This document shows positions 19,101-31,213 of a stretch of DNA of 64,000 bases, one piece after another (within the stretch, counting starts at the first letter, position 1; every line of letters begins with the position of its first letter). Made by a program: the position numbers and the translations under genes. Source of the DNA: Pseudomonas profundi (GTDB taxonomy: Bacteria > Pseudomonadota > Gammaproteobacteria > Pseudomonadales > Pseudomonadaceae); assembly GCF_008638305.1 (NCBI RefSeq), contig NZ_VTPZ01000003.1, forward strand, positions 1 to 64,000, given 5' to 3'. The notes below the pieces were generated by a model. The model was not told the DNA's origin, made no database searches, and worked only from the letters and a program-made list of their open reading frames with translations.

Positions 19101-19505
19101 GTGGCCATACAACGGATATATGAGTCCAGCGGCGATGACGGTTACGACCAGGTATCCGCTAAAGCGCATTCGCTCAGCGGCCGCTCCGGAAACGATGGTC
19201 GCTGCGGTGGTGCAGAACATCGCCTGGAACAGGAAAAAGGCGGCGCGCCAGGTATCGTCGAACGAGACCATAAAGAAACCGGTGCCGAACCAGCCATTGG
19301 CGCTGCTGCCGAACATGAGTCCGAAGCCGAACAGCCAGTACAGAACGATGGCTACGCTTAGATCCGCCATGTTCTTTACTGCTACGTTTATTGCGTTCTT
19401 GCTGCGAGTCAGGCCTGACTCCAGGCAGAGGAAGCCCAACTGCATATTGAAGACAAGACCGGCGCACAGCACGATCCATAATACGTCTATCGTCTCGAAT
19501 GACAT
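16119..19505 (-). CDS. Ammonium transporter (Amt) fused to PAS-PAS-GGDEF-EAL c-di-GMP domains
   Basis: This 1128-residue fusion carries an Amt/Rh channel (1-395), a HAMP-like linker (about 396-450), two PAS domains (450-555, 563-690), GGDEF (690-862) and EAL (870-1122). Amt pore residues match E. coli AmtB: FQxxF gate Phe97, Trp138, Asp156, twin His164 and His318, and FNGGS 216-220. The tail motif GLNVSEHGA survives just before the linker. GGDEF is intact (777-781) with I-site RSSD (768-771). The phosphodiesterase motif reads EVL (908-910), with catalytic DDFGSG (1030-1035), Lys and later Glu/Gln positions present. ATG 19505 follows GGGGAAACAGGGA; a TTG at 19520 would add five residues. No glnK is adjacent. 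An ammonium-gated c-di-GMP enzyme is inferred. Confidence 0.93.
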   Translation of the reverse strand: MSFETIDVLWIVLCAGLVFNMQLGFLCLESGLTRSKNAINVAVKNMADLSVAIVLYWLFGFGLMFGSSANGWFGTGFFMVSFDDTWRAAFFLFQAMFCTTAATIVSGAAAERMRFSGYLVVTVIAAGLIYPLYGHWAWAGAFSESVGWLAARGFTDFAGSTVVHSVGGWIALAVILVLGPRRGRFELDREGRSLPGSNLPVAMLGGLLLMFGWFGFNGGSTFRFDTIVPGIIANTVLAGVVGILGGMLASWLRWRHVDPVYPLNGLIAGMVSITASAHVVSAGSAVMIGFTGSLVMYGADRLMYRWRIDDAVSAVPVHLASGIWGTLAVALFADLELLNTGLSRWEQLMVQFEGIMVAGLWAFGVTWILLQTISRWLPMRVSTEAEMVGLNVSEHGARTELIELLDAMEAHQHDGRFEQEVLVEPFTEVGQIAAQYNKVIRALRSAVGMTQAIVRDIRDGVVTCSAEGLLTTCNPGAERLFGRGASDLIGQPIRGLVAEQGWGGLPLPEAGNELKQEVLFTRHDQSFVAELTVSRGALDDPFYTCMIRDITERRRVEQQLFQEKTLAQVTLASIGDGVITTGPDGRVRYLNPVAEKLTGWSAEQASDRPLEEVYQLFDEQTDAPLGNPVTALLRRHRRALVGQGEIISLLRKRDGEQVYIQDAVAPMHDQEGRIIGAVLTFRDVTSTRRMANELSHQAAHDALTGLANRSEFERRLAMAVQAHQESDRKQVLCYMDLDQFKIVNDTCGHAAGDELLRQLARLFQTRIRSSDVLARLGGDEFGLLLVGCSLEEAIPVADDIRSLIEDFRFSWENRTFAIGVSIGLVLIGEQMHSLGELLSAADSACYAAKDAGRNRIHIYQADDQILIERRGEMLWVNRIREAVDRDLLRLYVQPIIPVHAEPGGPRYEVLVRMLGDDGRIIPPGAFMPAAERYDLATAIDRWVVGNFLAWVGDYQRRSKGPLGHYSINLAAASLGEDGFLEFVLDTIKRHQIPASCICFEITETSAIANLSRAVIFMQRLKTIGCHFALDDFGSGLSSFAYLKTLPVDILKIDGVFVKDIETDPIAAAMVSSINTIGHEMGLKTVAEYVENEAILERLRELGVDYAQGYLLGHPRPLSELDGVRMMPR

Positions 19506-19755
19506 TCCCTGTTTCCCCAATGCACCACAGACCCAGCACCATAATGGCGTTTTGATATATCTGAATGCTTTTCACATGCGCTAAATAAGTGCGTTTCGGC
19601 ACACTGTGGTGTGCTCTGAACACTGAGGAGGGTTACTGCAGTTTCTATACCAAACTAGGCAAATTAAGCTCGCAACAGGGTATCGCGGACCATTCAACGA
19701 GACCCCGACGCCAGTCCGCCCGCCTCAGCGATGGCACATCAGTATCATCCGAGCG

Positions 19756-22059
19756 CTAGGGTGTGCTGGCCGGCTTATCGTGATCAGGAAAGGACTTACG
19801 CAACAAAGCTTCCAGCTGTTCCGCCGGGACTGGTTTGCTGTAAAGATAGCCTTGACCATAGTCGCACTGAAGCTCACCAAGCAGGCTCTCCTGGGCCAGC
19901 GTTTCGATGCCTTCGGCCGTGATGGTCAGTTGCAGGCTCTTGCCCAGAGCGATAATCGCCCGCGCGATGGCGCTGTCGTTGATATCGCCAGGCAGATCCA
20001 TAGTGAATCCGCGATCAATCTTGAGTTTGGTGACCGGTAATCGCTTGAGGCGCAAGAGTGACGAATAGCCCGTGCCGAAGTCGTCGATCGCCAGTTTAAC
20101 GCCGAGGTTGCGCAGCGCGTCCAGCACCGGGCCGCTCTTTTCGCCGTGTTCCATGATCTCGTCCTCGGTAACCTCAAGCTCGAGATAATGTGCGGGTAGG
20201 CCGGTATCCTTCAGTGCCGCCTGTACGGCGGCGATGACCTCGCCTCGCTGCAGCCAGTAACCCGACATATTCACCGCCATCGTCTCAAGCGCGAACCCCC
20301 TATCCAGCCAGCGCCGCATCTGACCACAGGCGACATGCAGAACGTACTCGTCGATTACCGACATCAGCCCGGCATGTTGAGCTGCCGGCAGAAAATCCAT
20401 AGGCGAAATGATGCCCAGCTTCGGATGCTCCCAGCGTACCAGCGCCTCCATGCCCACAATTTGACCGCTGGTCAGGTCCTTCTGGGGCTGGAAATACACG
20501 CGTAGCTGTTCATCCCGGATGGCCTTGTGCAGGTCGGACTCGAGTGTCATCTGCCGGCGCGCATGATGGGTAAGGGCCTGGGTATAAAAGGCATAGGTGT
20601 TGCGGCCATTCTTCTTCGCCAGGGTGACGGCCGTGTCTGCATTCTTGAGCAGCTCTCCGCTGTCTTCTCCGTCTTCCGGGTAGACGCTCATCCCCAGACT
20701 GCAACTGAGATGCAGGGATCTGTCGTCAATATCGAATGGCTTATCGAAAGCGCGCTGCACACGCAGGGCAAAAGGGGTCAGATCCGCTGCCTCGGCCAGA
20801 TCCTCCACCAGCATGATGAACTCGTCACCACTCAACCTTGCCAGGGTATCCTGTTCGCGGCACAGACCGGCGATACGCTCGGCGGCGGCCCGCAGCAGCT
20901 CATCGCCAGCGGTATGCCCCATACTGTCGTTGATCGCCTTGAATCGATCGATATCGATGAAGATCAGCCCCAGACGGTTATCGTTGCGCTTGGCCCGGGA
21001 TAGCGCATTGCCCAGTCGTTCGATCATCAGGAGACGATTGGGCAGGCGGGTGAGTGGATCATGATGAGCAAGGAAATCTATCTCTTCCTGAGACCGTTTG
21101 ATCTGTGAAATATCGGCAAACACCGCGACATAGTGCGAAAGACCACCACTCTCGTCGTGCACGGCATTGATTGTTTCCCATTGCGGATAGATCTCGCCGT
21201 CCTGCCTGCGGTTCCAGATTTCACCCTGCCAAGTGCCCGTCGAGCGCAATTGCCGCCATAACTCCGTGTAGAACTGATCGGGATGCCAGCCGGATTTGAG
21301 CAACGAAGGCGTCTGTCCAATCGCCGTTTCAGCATCGTAACCGGTGATTCTGCAAAACGCGGGGTTGACGCTGACGATGCGATTTTGAGCGTCAGTGATC
21401 ACAACGCCCTCGGTGGTGCTTTCCATCACCACAGTTGCCTGCTGCAAGCTTTCCTCGTTCAATTTCTGCTCGGTGACGTCCCGCACAATTCCGATCAGGC
21501 GCACGGCCCGGTTCTGCGCGTTGCGGATAGCCCTGCCGCGGGCATGGATCCAGGCGTAGTCGCCGTTCAGAGTCTTTATTCGGTGATGATTGTCGAACCG
21601 CTCGGTGGCCCCGCGAAAATGTGAGCGAATCGCCTGCCGGGTCGCGGCAAGGTCATCAGGATGCACCCGCTGCAACCAGACGACACCGAGATCGACGTCA
21701 GAAGCGCGCGGATAGCCGATGATCTCCAGACAGCGGTCAGAAAAATACACGCTTCCGGCTTCGATATCCCAATCCCACACGCCATCATTGGAACCGGCAA
21801 GCGCCAGATCGAAACGCTCCTGATTGAGTTGCAGCAGACGTTGCTGTTCGGCGCGGCGGTTCAAATGCCGAAGCGATGCAAAGAACACCAGTGCCGTGGT
21901 CACCACAACGAAGAGAATGCCCTTGTAGGTCTGCATCCACCGCTGAGTCACAGGCTCCAGGCCAAGCGCAACCAGCAGGTAGTCGCTAAACAGAATCCAC
22001 AACATGGCCACCGTCGAATACAACATCGCTACGCGAAACGCGCTTCGGCTAAGGCTCAT
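19756..22059 (-). CDS. PAS-PAS-GGDEF-EAL bifunctional c-di-GMP protein
   Basis: This 767-residue protein has two N-terminal membrane helices (about 8-30 and 45-62), PAS domains with PAC regions (80-200 and 205-322), GGDEF (325-495) and EAL (505-755). The cyclase motif reads SGDEF (410-414), with I-site REQD (401-404). The first Gly-to-Ser change is tolerated in some active cyclases, so activity cannot be assumed. The EAL domain has MEALVRWEH (537-545), DDFGTGYSS and the expected downstream Glu/Gln motifs, consistent with phosphodiesterase activity. It lies upstream of the Amt fusion on the same strand with a 235-base gap, so the two may be regulated separately. Signals sensed by the PAS domains are unknown. 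Confidence 0.92.
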   Translation of the reverse strand: MSLSRSAFRVAMLYSTVAMLWILFSDYLLVALGLEPVTQRWMQTYKGILFVVVTTALVFFASLRHLNRRAEQQRLLQLNQERFDLALAGSNDGVWDWDIEAGSVYFSDRCLEIIGYPRASDVDLGVVWLQRVHPDDLAATRQAIRSHFRGATERFDNHHRIKTLNGDYAWIHARGRAIRNAQNRAVRLIGIVRDVTEQKLNEESLQQATVVMESTTEGVVITDAQNRIVSVNPAFCRITGYDAETAIGQTPSLLKSGWHPDQFYTELWRQLRSTGTWQGEIWNRRQDGEIYPQWETINAVHDESGGLSHYVAVFADISQIKRSQEEIDFLAHHDPLTRLPNRLLMIERLGNALSRAKRNDNRLGLIFIDIDRFKAINDSMGHTAGDELLRAAAERIAGLCREQDTLARLSGDEFIMLVEDLAEAADLTPFALRVQRAFDKPFDIDDRSLHLSCSLGMSVYPEDGEDSGELLKNADTAVTLAKKNGRNTYAFYTQALTHHARRQMTLESDLHKAIRDEQLRVYFQPQKDLTSGQIVGMEALVRWEHPKLGIISPMDFLPAAQHAGLMSVIDEYVLHVACGQMRRWLDRGFALETMAVNMSGYWLQRGEVIAAVQAALKDTGLPAHYLELEVTEDEIMEHGEKSGPVLDALRNLGVKLAIDDFGTGYSSLLRLKRLPVTKLKIDRGFTMDLPGDINDSAIARAIIALGKSLQLTITAEGIETLAQESLLGELQCDYGQGYLYSKPVPAEQLEALLRKSFPDHDKPASTP

Positions 22060-22209
22060 AGGTCTGAATTATTCTCTTGCAAAATCAGGCCTCATCTTAG
22101 CTGCTTGACGACTTGTGGTCATGCAAACAGGCAGATATTGCTACATACTGATTCCTAGCAGTCAGGGACAGTGTTCCTGCTCCCCATTCTGTCAGAGGTT
22201 CAATCTGCT

Positions 22210-23403
22210 ATGTGGTACAACGGTTTACTCGACCCTTCCGGCTGGCAAGTGCTCGCCGTCATACTGGTGCTGACCCATATCACCATTGTCAGCGTGACCG
22301 TATACCTGCACAGGTATTCGGCGCACCGCTCTCTCGAGCTGCACCCGGCGCTCAAACACTTCTTCCGATTCTGGTTGTGGATGACCACAGCCATGAATAC
22401 CCGCGAATGGACTGCGATCCACCGCAAGCATCACGCCAAATGCGAAACCCCCGACGACCCGCATAGCCCTGTTCACAAAGGCTTGACCACAGTGCTGCGC
22501 AAGGGCGCCGAGCTGTATATGGAAGAAGCCAAGAACGAGGAAACGCTGCGCATCTACGGCAAGAACTGTCCGGATGACTGGATGGAGCGCAACGTTTACG
22601 GGCGCTTCCCCAATGGTGGCGTGAGTATGATGTTGCTGATCAATCTGGCGCTGTTTGGTGTTCTGGGCCTGACCGTCTGGGCCGTGCAGATGATGTGGAT
22701 TCCGATCTTCGCTGCCGGCGTAGTCAACGGGCTAGGACACGCTGTCGGGTACCGCAACTTCGAATGCAAGGATGCGGCAACCAATATCCTGCCCTGGGGC
22801 ATCCTGATTGGCGGTGAAGAGCTACATAACAACCACCACACCTACCCGAACTCGGCCAAACTCTCGGTCAAGAAGTGGGAGTTCGATATGGGCTGGATGT
22901 GGATCAGAGTGTTCAGCATGCTCGGGCTGGCAAAGGTTCGTCGTACCGCTCCGATCGCGCATCAGGTGGAAGGTAAGCAGACCCTGGATATGGACACGGC
23001 GATGGCCATCCTGAACAACCGTTTTCAGATCATGGCGCAATATCGCAAGCTGGTGATCAAGCCATTGGTGCAACAGGAGCTGCGACGCGTTGATCATTCC
23101 ATTCGACATTTATTCAGCCGCGGCAAGCGCCTGCTGAGTCGTGAGCCGAGCCTTCTTGAGCCTGAGCATGAAGCGCGCATCCAGACCATGCTCGCCCACA
23201 GTCAAGTGCTCAAGGTGACTTACGAGAAGCGACTCGCACTGCAACAGATCTGGACGCGCACCAGCGCGAACGGTCATGAGATGCTGCAGGCGCTCCGCGA
23301 GTGGTGCGCCCAGGCAGAAGCCAGCCGCATCCAGGCGCTTCAGGAATTCGCTGCCTCTTTGCGGACGTACTCCCTGCAGCCCGCACCAGTATCTGCCCGC
23401 TAG
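22210..23403 (+). CDS. desA: Fatty acid desaturase, DesA type
   Basis: This 397-residue membrane di-iron desaturase has all three His boxes: HRYSAHR (34-40), HRKHH (71-75) and HNNHH (206-210). The sequence MWYNGLL...VTVYLHRYSAHRSLEL closely resembles P. aeruginosa DesA (PA0286), which inserts a double bond into acyl chains of membrane phospholipids under aerobic conditions; DesB is the acyl-CoA enzyme. ATG 22210 is chosen over a GTG at 22171 because the family starts with MWY and AGAGG lies upstream. The C-terminal 150 residues are charged and helical, as in long Pseudomonas desaturases. DesA rather than DesB is a judgement from N-terminal similarity. A strong terminator follows. Confidence 0.85.
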   Translation: MWYNGLLDPSGWQVLAVILVLTHITIVSVTVYLHRYSAHRSLELHPALKHFFRFWLWMTTAMNTREWTAIHRKHHAKCETPDDPHSPVHKGLTTVLRKGAELYMEEAKNEETLRIYGKNCPDDWMERNVYGRFPNGGVSMMLLINLALFGVLGLTVWAVQMMWIPIFAAGVVNGLGHAVGYRNFECKDAATNILPWGILIGGEELHNNHHTYPNSAKLSVKKWEFDMGWMWIRVFSMLGLAKVRRTAPIAHQVEGKQTLDMDTAMAILNNRFQIMAQYRKLVIKPLVQQELRRVDHSIRHLFSRGKRLLSREPSLLEPEHEARIQTMLAHSQVLKVTYEKRLALQQIWTRTSANGHEMLQALREWCAQAEASRIQALQEFAASLRTYSLQPAPVSAR

Positions 23404-23420
23404 CCTGCAGCCGTTACGAC

Positions 23421-23460
23421 AAAAAGCGCACCCGGACCTCTTGTCCCGGTGCGCTTTTTT
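23421..23460. terminator. Rho-independent terminator (bidirectional look) after desA
   Basis: AAAAAGCGCACCCGGAC (23421-23437) pairs with GTCCCGGTGCGCTTTTT (23443-23459) with one mismatch; a T-run ends the right arm and an A-run starts the left arm. It lies 17 bases after the desaturase stop. Confidence 0.92.
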
Positions 23461-23591
23461 ATACCCGGTGAATAGCGTCGAAAGGCTATTTTGTGTCAGC
23501 CGTCTGGTAACCCAAACGTGCGGGTCGCAACGGCGTTTGCTTCCGTTTATGCTTGCCGATCAACATACTCTGACAAAGACGGTAGCAACGG

Positions 23592-24482
23592 ATGCGAACC
23601 CTGATTTGCGGCCTGGGCCTACTACTCTTCACCCCGGCGCTGCTCGCTTCTACCATTTACAAATTCACCGATCAAAACGGCGTCACCACCTATACCGATC
23701 AGAAGGTACAGGGCGCTCGCGAACTGGTATTCCAGGACGCCATGGTCGAAAACATCGAAAAGAAGGTCTATGTCACCACTCGCAAGCACGCGGGTGGTGA
23801 GACCTTGATCGTCAACAACGAACTACACGCCCCGGTCGAGATCGAGCTGACCATTGAAAAGCCTCGCAATGTTTCCGGCGCGCCGGACAAGCCGATTCGC
23901 TGGGTGCTACCGCCACGCGATAGCATCCGTCTGGTGACGCTTGTTCCTGAAGCAGGCAAGACTGCGAGCTATACACCACGATTGCGTTATGCGATCGGCG
24001 ATCCGCGCGCCCAGCCCACCGTTACCAAATACCCGCTACCCTGGAACGGCGGACCTTTCAGGGTCACCCAGGGCCCTGGCGGAAGCTTCAGCCACACCGG
24101 CCCGAAAGGCCGCCATGCGATCGACATTGCCATGCCCGAGGGCACACCCATCCTCGCGGCTCGTCCGGGGCTGGTGGTCAATGTGGAAAACAACCAGAGC
24201 GGCCGGGGCAGCAATCCTGCCGGCAATTTCGTACGGCTGTTGCACGACGACGGCACCATGAGCGTCTACCTGCACCTGCAGCGCGGATCAGTTCGCGTCA
24301 AGGCAGGCGACCGCGTACGCACCGGCACCCCGCTGGCTCGTTCGGGCAACACCGGCAACAGCACCGGGCCGCACCTGCACTTCGTCATCCAGCGCAATGT
24401 CGGCATGGATACCGTCTCGATCCCCTTTGAATTCTCACAACCGGTTACCGACCAACCCAACTACGCTGTGGGCGGCGAGTAA
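23592..24482 (+). CDS. M23 family peptidase with N-terminal DUF4124 domain
   Basis: This 296-residue exported protein has a signal peptide (about 1-19, ending TPALLAS), a DUF4124 domain (STIYKFTDQNGVTTYTDQ, about 20-60) and a C-terminal LytM/peptidase M23 domain (about 140-285). The zinc-site motifs are GRHAIDIAMPEGTPI and HLHFVI, so it should be a functional metallo-endopeptidase acting on peptidoglycan cross-bridges. It is flanked on both sides by strong terminators, so it is monocistronic. An activator (EnvC-like) role is unlikely because the metal ligands are kept. Confidence 0.88.
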   Translation: MRTLICGLGLLLFTPALLASTIYKFTDQNGVTTYTDQKVQGARELVFQDAMVENIEKKVYVTTRKHAGGETLIVNNELHAPVEIELTIEKPRNVSGAPDKPIRWVLPPRDSIRLVTLVPEAGKTASYTPRLRYAIGDPRAQPTVTKYPLPWNGGPFRVTQGPGGSFSHTGPKGRHAIDIAMPEGTPILAARPGLVVNVENNQSGRGSNPAGNFVRLLHDDGTMSVYLHLQRGSVRVKAGDRVRTGTPLARSGNTGNSTGPHLHFVIQRNVGMDTVSIPFEFSQPVTDQPNYAVGGE

Positions 24483-24521
24483 TTCGCCGCTTTGCTGAAG
24501 GCCTGGCCGCAGAATCCAGGC

Positions 24522-24554
24522 AATAAAAAACCCGCACATGGCGGGTTTTTTATT
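24522..24554. terminator. Bidirectional terminator between the M23 peptidase gene and rpmG
   Basis: AATAAAAAACCCGC (24522-24535) and GCGGGTTTTTTATT (24541-24554) are perfect 14-base complements around a 5-base loop, with T-runs in both directions. It sits between the convergent stops of the peptidase gene and rpmG. Confidence 0.95.
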
Positions 24555-24568
24555 GGATAGCGAAGATC

Positions 24569-24724
24569 TTATTTGATCTTGGCTTCCTTGTAGTTCACGT
24601 GCTTGCGGATGACCGGATCGAATTTCTTGATTTCGATCTTGTCAGGCGTAGTACGCTTGTTCTTGTCGGTAGTGTAGAAGTGACCAGTACCGGCAGAAGA
24701 CACCAAACGAATCAATTCGCGCAT
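24569..24724 (-). CDS. rpmG: 50S ribosomal protein L33
   Basis: Translating the minus strand from ATG 24724 gives 51 residues ([20 protein letters not shown]...), the typical L33 length and sequence, with [20 protein letters not shown] in the middle. There are no zinc-binding Cys pairs, so this is the Cys-free (C-minus) form. GGAGCACTTCC-type ribosome-binding sequence precedes the start. It follows rpmB by 11 bases in the conserved rpmB-rpmG operon, which ends at the terminator at 24522-24554. Confidence 0.97.
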   Translation of the reverse strand: MRELIRLVSSAGTGHFYTTDKNKRTTPDKIEIKKFDPVIRKHVNYKEAKIK

Positions 24725-24735
24725 GGAAGTGCTCC

Positions 24736-24972
24736 TTAGATTTTTTCGCCACGGGCGCGCATTTCAGCCAGCACCGCATCGATGCCGCGCTTGTCGATAA
24801 TGCGCATACCTTTGGTGGAAGTACGCAGGCGTACGAAACGCTTCTCCGACTCAACCCAAAAGCGATGGTGCTGCAGGTTAGGCAGAAAACGACGCTTGCT
24901 TCTGTTGTTAGCGTGGGAAACATTGTTCCCAGTCACCGGGCCTTTGCCGGTCACTTGACATACTCGAGACAT
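24736..24972 (-). CDS. rpmB: 50S ribosomal protein L28
   Basis: The 78-residue protein starts [20 protein letters not shown] and ends [10 protein letters not shown], matching bacterial L28 throughout. Only one Cys (Cys5) is present, so it is the Cys-minus, zinc-independent form, as for L33 next door. GAGAGGG about 10 bases upstream serves as ribosome-binding site. It is first in the rpmBG operon, downstream of a good sigma70-type promoter at 25116-25144. Confidence 0.97.
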   Translation of the reverse strand: MSRVCQVTGKGPVTGNNVSHANNRSKRRFLPNLQHHRFWVESEKRFVRLRTSTKGMRIIDKRGIDAVLAEMRARGEKI

Positions 24973-25115
24973 GGTTAACCCTCTCCAACCACTTGCCCAA
25001 CCCGAACTGGTTGGAAGCCATAAAAGAATCTGTTGTCCAGCCGGGGCAATGAAATGGTGCGATCCTGCGCTGCCTGAATAAGACAACGCGGGCACAGCCC
25101 CGAGAAGAGCGGAGC

Positions 25116-25144
25116 TTTATATCAAACTGCGCCTCTTCAGGCAA
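25116..25144 (-). promoter_or_regulatory. Sigma70-type promoter for rpmB-rpmG
   Basis: On the minus strand TTGCCT (-35, 25144-25139) and TATAAA (-10, 25121-25116) are separated by 17 bases, matching four and five of six consensus positions. It lies between radC and rpmB, about 144 bases before the rpmB start codon. Confidence 0.65.
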
Positions 25145-25154
25145 TGTTTTTTCA

Positions 25155-25829
25155 TTAAAGCAAGCCCCTTTCCGCAAAGGATACAGGCTCTCCGTCCCCC
25201 ACGACGAGATGGTCGAGCACGCGGATATCCACCAGCGCCAGGGACTCCTTTAACCGTCTCGTCAGCATCAGGTCGGCCTGACTTGGCTCGGAAACCCCCG
25301 ACGGATGGTTATGCGTGAGAATCAACGCTGCTGCGTTATGCGCCAGGGCGCGCTTTACCACCTCGCGGGGATATACGCTGGCACTGTCCAGCGTGCCGCG
25401 AAACAGCTCCTCAAACGCGATGACTCGATGCTGGTTATCCAGAAACAGGCAGGCAAAGACTTCGTGGGGGAGACCGAGCAGTTGGCTTTTCAGGTAGCGG
25501 CGCACCGAACCGGGCGATGTCAGGGCGTCGCCGCGTTGCATCTCTTCATATAAATGCCGGCGGCCCATTTCCATGACGGCTTGCAGCTGCACGAATTTGG
25601 CCGGACCGAGGCCCGGGTGGCCGCAGAACAGTTTCAGATCGGCCTGCAACAGAGCGCGCAGGCTGCCAAACCCGCTCAGCAGGTCGCGCGCCAGATCCAC
25701 AGCGCTGCGTCCGGGAATGCCGGTGCGCAGGAATATGGCCAGCAATTCCGCATCAGACAGCGCGGCAGCTCCCTGACTCAGCAGTTTTTCACGGGGACGT
25801 TCGGCCAGAGGCCAATCGGTTATAGCCAT
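25155..25829 (-). CDS. radC: RadC family JAMM/MPN domain protein
   Basis: This 224-residue protein has an N-terminal helix-hairpin-helix region (about 22-90) and a C-terminal JAMM domain with the zinc motif [15 protein letters not shown] (His173, His175, Asp186). The name radC comes from an E. coli allele later shown to lie in recG; the molecular function is still unclear. It starts at ATG 25829 and is divergent from coaBC, with 212 bases between them, which is the conserved Pseudomonas arrangement. Confidence 0.95.
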   Translation of the reverse strand: MAITDWPLAERPREKLLSQGAAALSDAELLAIFLRTGIPGRSAVDLARDLLSGFGSLRALLQADLKLFCGHPGLGPAKFVQLQAVMEMGRRHLYEEMQRGDALTSPGSVRRYLKSQLLGLPHEVFACLFLDNQHRVIAFEELFRGTLDSASVYPREVVKRALAHNAAALILTHNHPSGVSEPSQADLMLTRRLKESLALVDIRVLDHLVVGDGEPVSFAERGLL

Positions 25830-26041
25830 TCAGATGCTCCTTGCGGGGGCGGTGCGTACTACCTTTACGCATCTATATCGAAACCGAGTATAGGCAGCCG
25901 CAACGGCCGAGGTCGAGCATGCTGCGGGCCAAGCGCTGTGGTATCTTAGCGAGCATTTGACGGGCTTCTCGTTTATCAGGAAAAACCTCAAAGAATCCGT
26001 ATTTTTGGCGCTTTCAAAGCACGCCGTGGGAGAGGTAGACA

Positions 26042-27256
26042 ATGCAGCGGTTGTTCAATAAACAGGTTGTGCTCGGCGTTAGCGGTGGAATAGCAGCGTA
26101 CAAGAGCGCTGAACTGGTCAGACGGCTGCGTGACGCCGGTGCCGAGGTACGTGTGGTCATGACCGAGGCGGCGCGCGAGTTCATTACGCCGCTGACGCTG
26201 CAGGCGCTCTCTGGCCACCCGGTGCATGGTGATCTGCTCGACCCGGCTGCAGAGGCCGCAATGGGGCACATCGAGCTGGCGCGCTGGGCCGACATGGTAC
26301 TGATCGCCCCAACCACGGCCGATCTGATGGCACGTTTGGCCCAGGGCCGCGGCGACGATCTACTCACCACTCTGGTGCTGGCGACGGACGCCCCGATCGC
26401 CATCGCACCGGCGATGAATCAGGCCATGTGGCGCGACCCGGCCACCCAGGCCAACCTGGCCACGCTTATATCACGCGGCGTGAAGGTGTTCGGCCCGGCT
26501 GCCGGTGAGCAGGCCTGTGGTGACATCGGCCCCGGGCGCATGCTGGAGCCAACCGACATCGCCGCCCGCGCTGCCGAATGTTTCGAATACGGCGCGCTGG
26601 CCGGCCGCCACGTACTGATTAACGCGGGCCCTACCCGTGAAGCGATTGACCCGGTGCGCTATATATCCAATCACAGCTCCGGCAAGATGGGCTTTGCCCT
26701 GGCTGCCGCCGCTGCTGAAGCGGGGGCGCGGGTTACGCTTGTCGCAGGCCCGGTCAGTCTGCCTACGCCACCGCGCGTGCAGCGTGTCGACGTGACCAGC
26801 GCACAGGAAATGCTGGACGCGTGCCAGAACGCCTTGCCGGCAGATCTGTTTATCGCTTCCGCCGCTGTAGCGGATTATCGCCCGGCCGAGTGCGCCGACA
26901 ACAAGCTCAAGAAAGCCCCCGGCAACGAGGACGGTATGACGCTGTCGCTGGTACGCAACCCGGACATCCTCGCAGCCCTTGCCAATCATCCCCAGCGCCC
27001 CTGGTGCGTAGGCTTCGCCGCCGAGACCAACGACGTCCTCGCCTATGCCCAGGACAAGCTGCAGCGAAAAAACCTGAACTTGATCGTCGCGAATGATGTC
27101 AGTGTGCCAGGTATCGGGTTTAATAGTGACGACAATGCGGTAACGCTGATAGACCGCGCGCTTGAACAGCACTCCCTGCCGCATGCCAGCAAGCAGAAGC
27201 TGGCCCGGCAGATCATTGCTTTTATCGCAGACCAACTCCCTCCACCCACTGCCTGA
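26042..27256 (+). CDS. coaBC: Bifunctional phosphopantothenoylcysteine decarboxylase/synthetase
   Basis: This 404-residue enzyme performs two steps of coenzyme A synthesis. The N-terminal FMN-dependent CoaC part (1-about 180) has [10 protein letters not shown], the catalytic His in [10 protein letters not shown] (near 77) and the Cys loop [13 protein letters not shown] (near 160). The C-terminal CoaB part (about 190-400) has [22 protein letters not shown] and a KLKK motif. ATG 26042 gives family length. It is first in a compact run, coaBC-dut-algC-argB-thioesterase, with 9-30 base gaps or overlaps. Confidence 0.96.
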   Translation: MQRLFNKQVVLGVSGGIAAYKSAELVRRLRDAGAEVRVVMTEAAREFITPLTLQALSGHPVHGDLLDPAAEAAMGHIELARWADMVLIAPTTADLMARLAQGRGDDLLTTLVLATDAPIAIAPAMNQAMWRDPATQANLATLISRGVKVFGPAAGEQACGDIGPGRMLEPTDIAARAAECFEYGALAGRHVLINAGPTREAIDPVRYISNHSSGKMGFALAAAAAEAGARVTLVAGPVSLPTPPRVQRVDVTSAQEMLDACQNALPADLFIASAAVADYRPAECADNKLKKAPGNEDGMTLSLVRNPDILAALANHPQRPWCVGFAAETNDVLAYAQDKLQRKNLNLIVANDVSVPGIGFNSDDNAVTLIDRALEQHSLPHASKQKLARQIIAFIADQLPPPTA

Positions 27257-27265
27257 GGATTTAGG

Positions 27266-27721
27266 ATGCACGCGCTGCAAGCGAAGATACTTGACCCCCG
27301 CCTGGGCCAGCAATGGCCTCTACCGCACTATGCAACCGGGGGTTCGGCCGGCCTCGACTTGCGCGCACTGCTGAACGAACCACTCATCCTTGAGCCAGGG
27401 CAGACAACGTTACTGCCAACGGGGCTGGCGATTCATATCGCTGATCCCGGACTGGCTGCCATGATTTTGCCGCGCTCAGGCTTGGGCCATAAACACGGCA
27501 TCGTGCTGGGCAACCTTGTTGGATTGATCGATTCGGATTACCAGGGCGAGCTGAAGGTGTCCTGCTGGAACCGCAGCCAGCAAGCGTTCACCATCGAGCC
27601 TGGCGAACGCATTGCCCAGCTGGTGCTGGTACCGGTATTGCAGGCCAGTCTCGAAATAGTCGACGACTTCGACAACAGTGCACGCGGCGCAGGTGGTTTT
27701 GGCCACACGGGCAGCCATTGA
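27266..27721 (+). CDS. dut: Deoxyuridine 5'-triphosphate nucleotidohydrolase
   Basis: This trimeric dUTPase of 151 residues converts dUTP to dUMP, keeping uracil out of DNA and feeding dTMP synthesis. The five conserved motifs are visible: AGLDLRA-type ([10 protein letters not shown]), [29 protein letters not shown] and the C-terminal [12 protein letters not shown]. The start is nine bases after the coaBC stop with GAGGATTTAGG upstream. Confidence 0.97.
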   Translation: MHALQAKILDPRLGQQWPLPHYATGGSAGLDLRALLNEPLILEPGQTTLLPTGLAIHIADPGLAAMILPRSGLGHKHGIVLGNLVGLIDSDYQGELKVSCWNRSQQAFTIEPGERIAQLVLVPVLQASLEIVDDFDNSARGAGGFGHTGSH

Positions 27722-27752
27722 GCACATCCATCTGAGCAAGGAGGCGTTACAG

Positions 27753-31212
<3,460 letters not shown>

Positions 31213-31213
<1 letters not shown>

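Noticed and set aside
19599-19614. GCACAC-TGTG-GTGTGC inverted repeat upstream of the Amt fusion, considered as an NtrC site
   Set aside because: The half-sites and spacing do not fit the GCAC-N7-GTGC type consensus (eight bases between), and no -24/-12 sigma54 promoter with correct spacing was found nearby. It remains an unassigned small palindrome.
26471-27313. A 280-codon antisense frame over coaBC
   Set aside because: It is the shadow of the well-supported CoaBC gene and extends across the coaBC-dut junction without any start signal.
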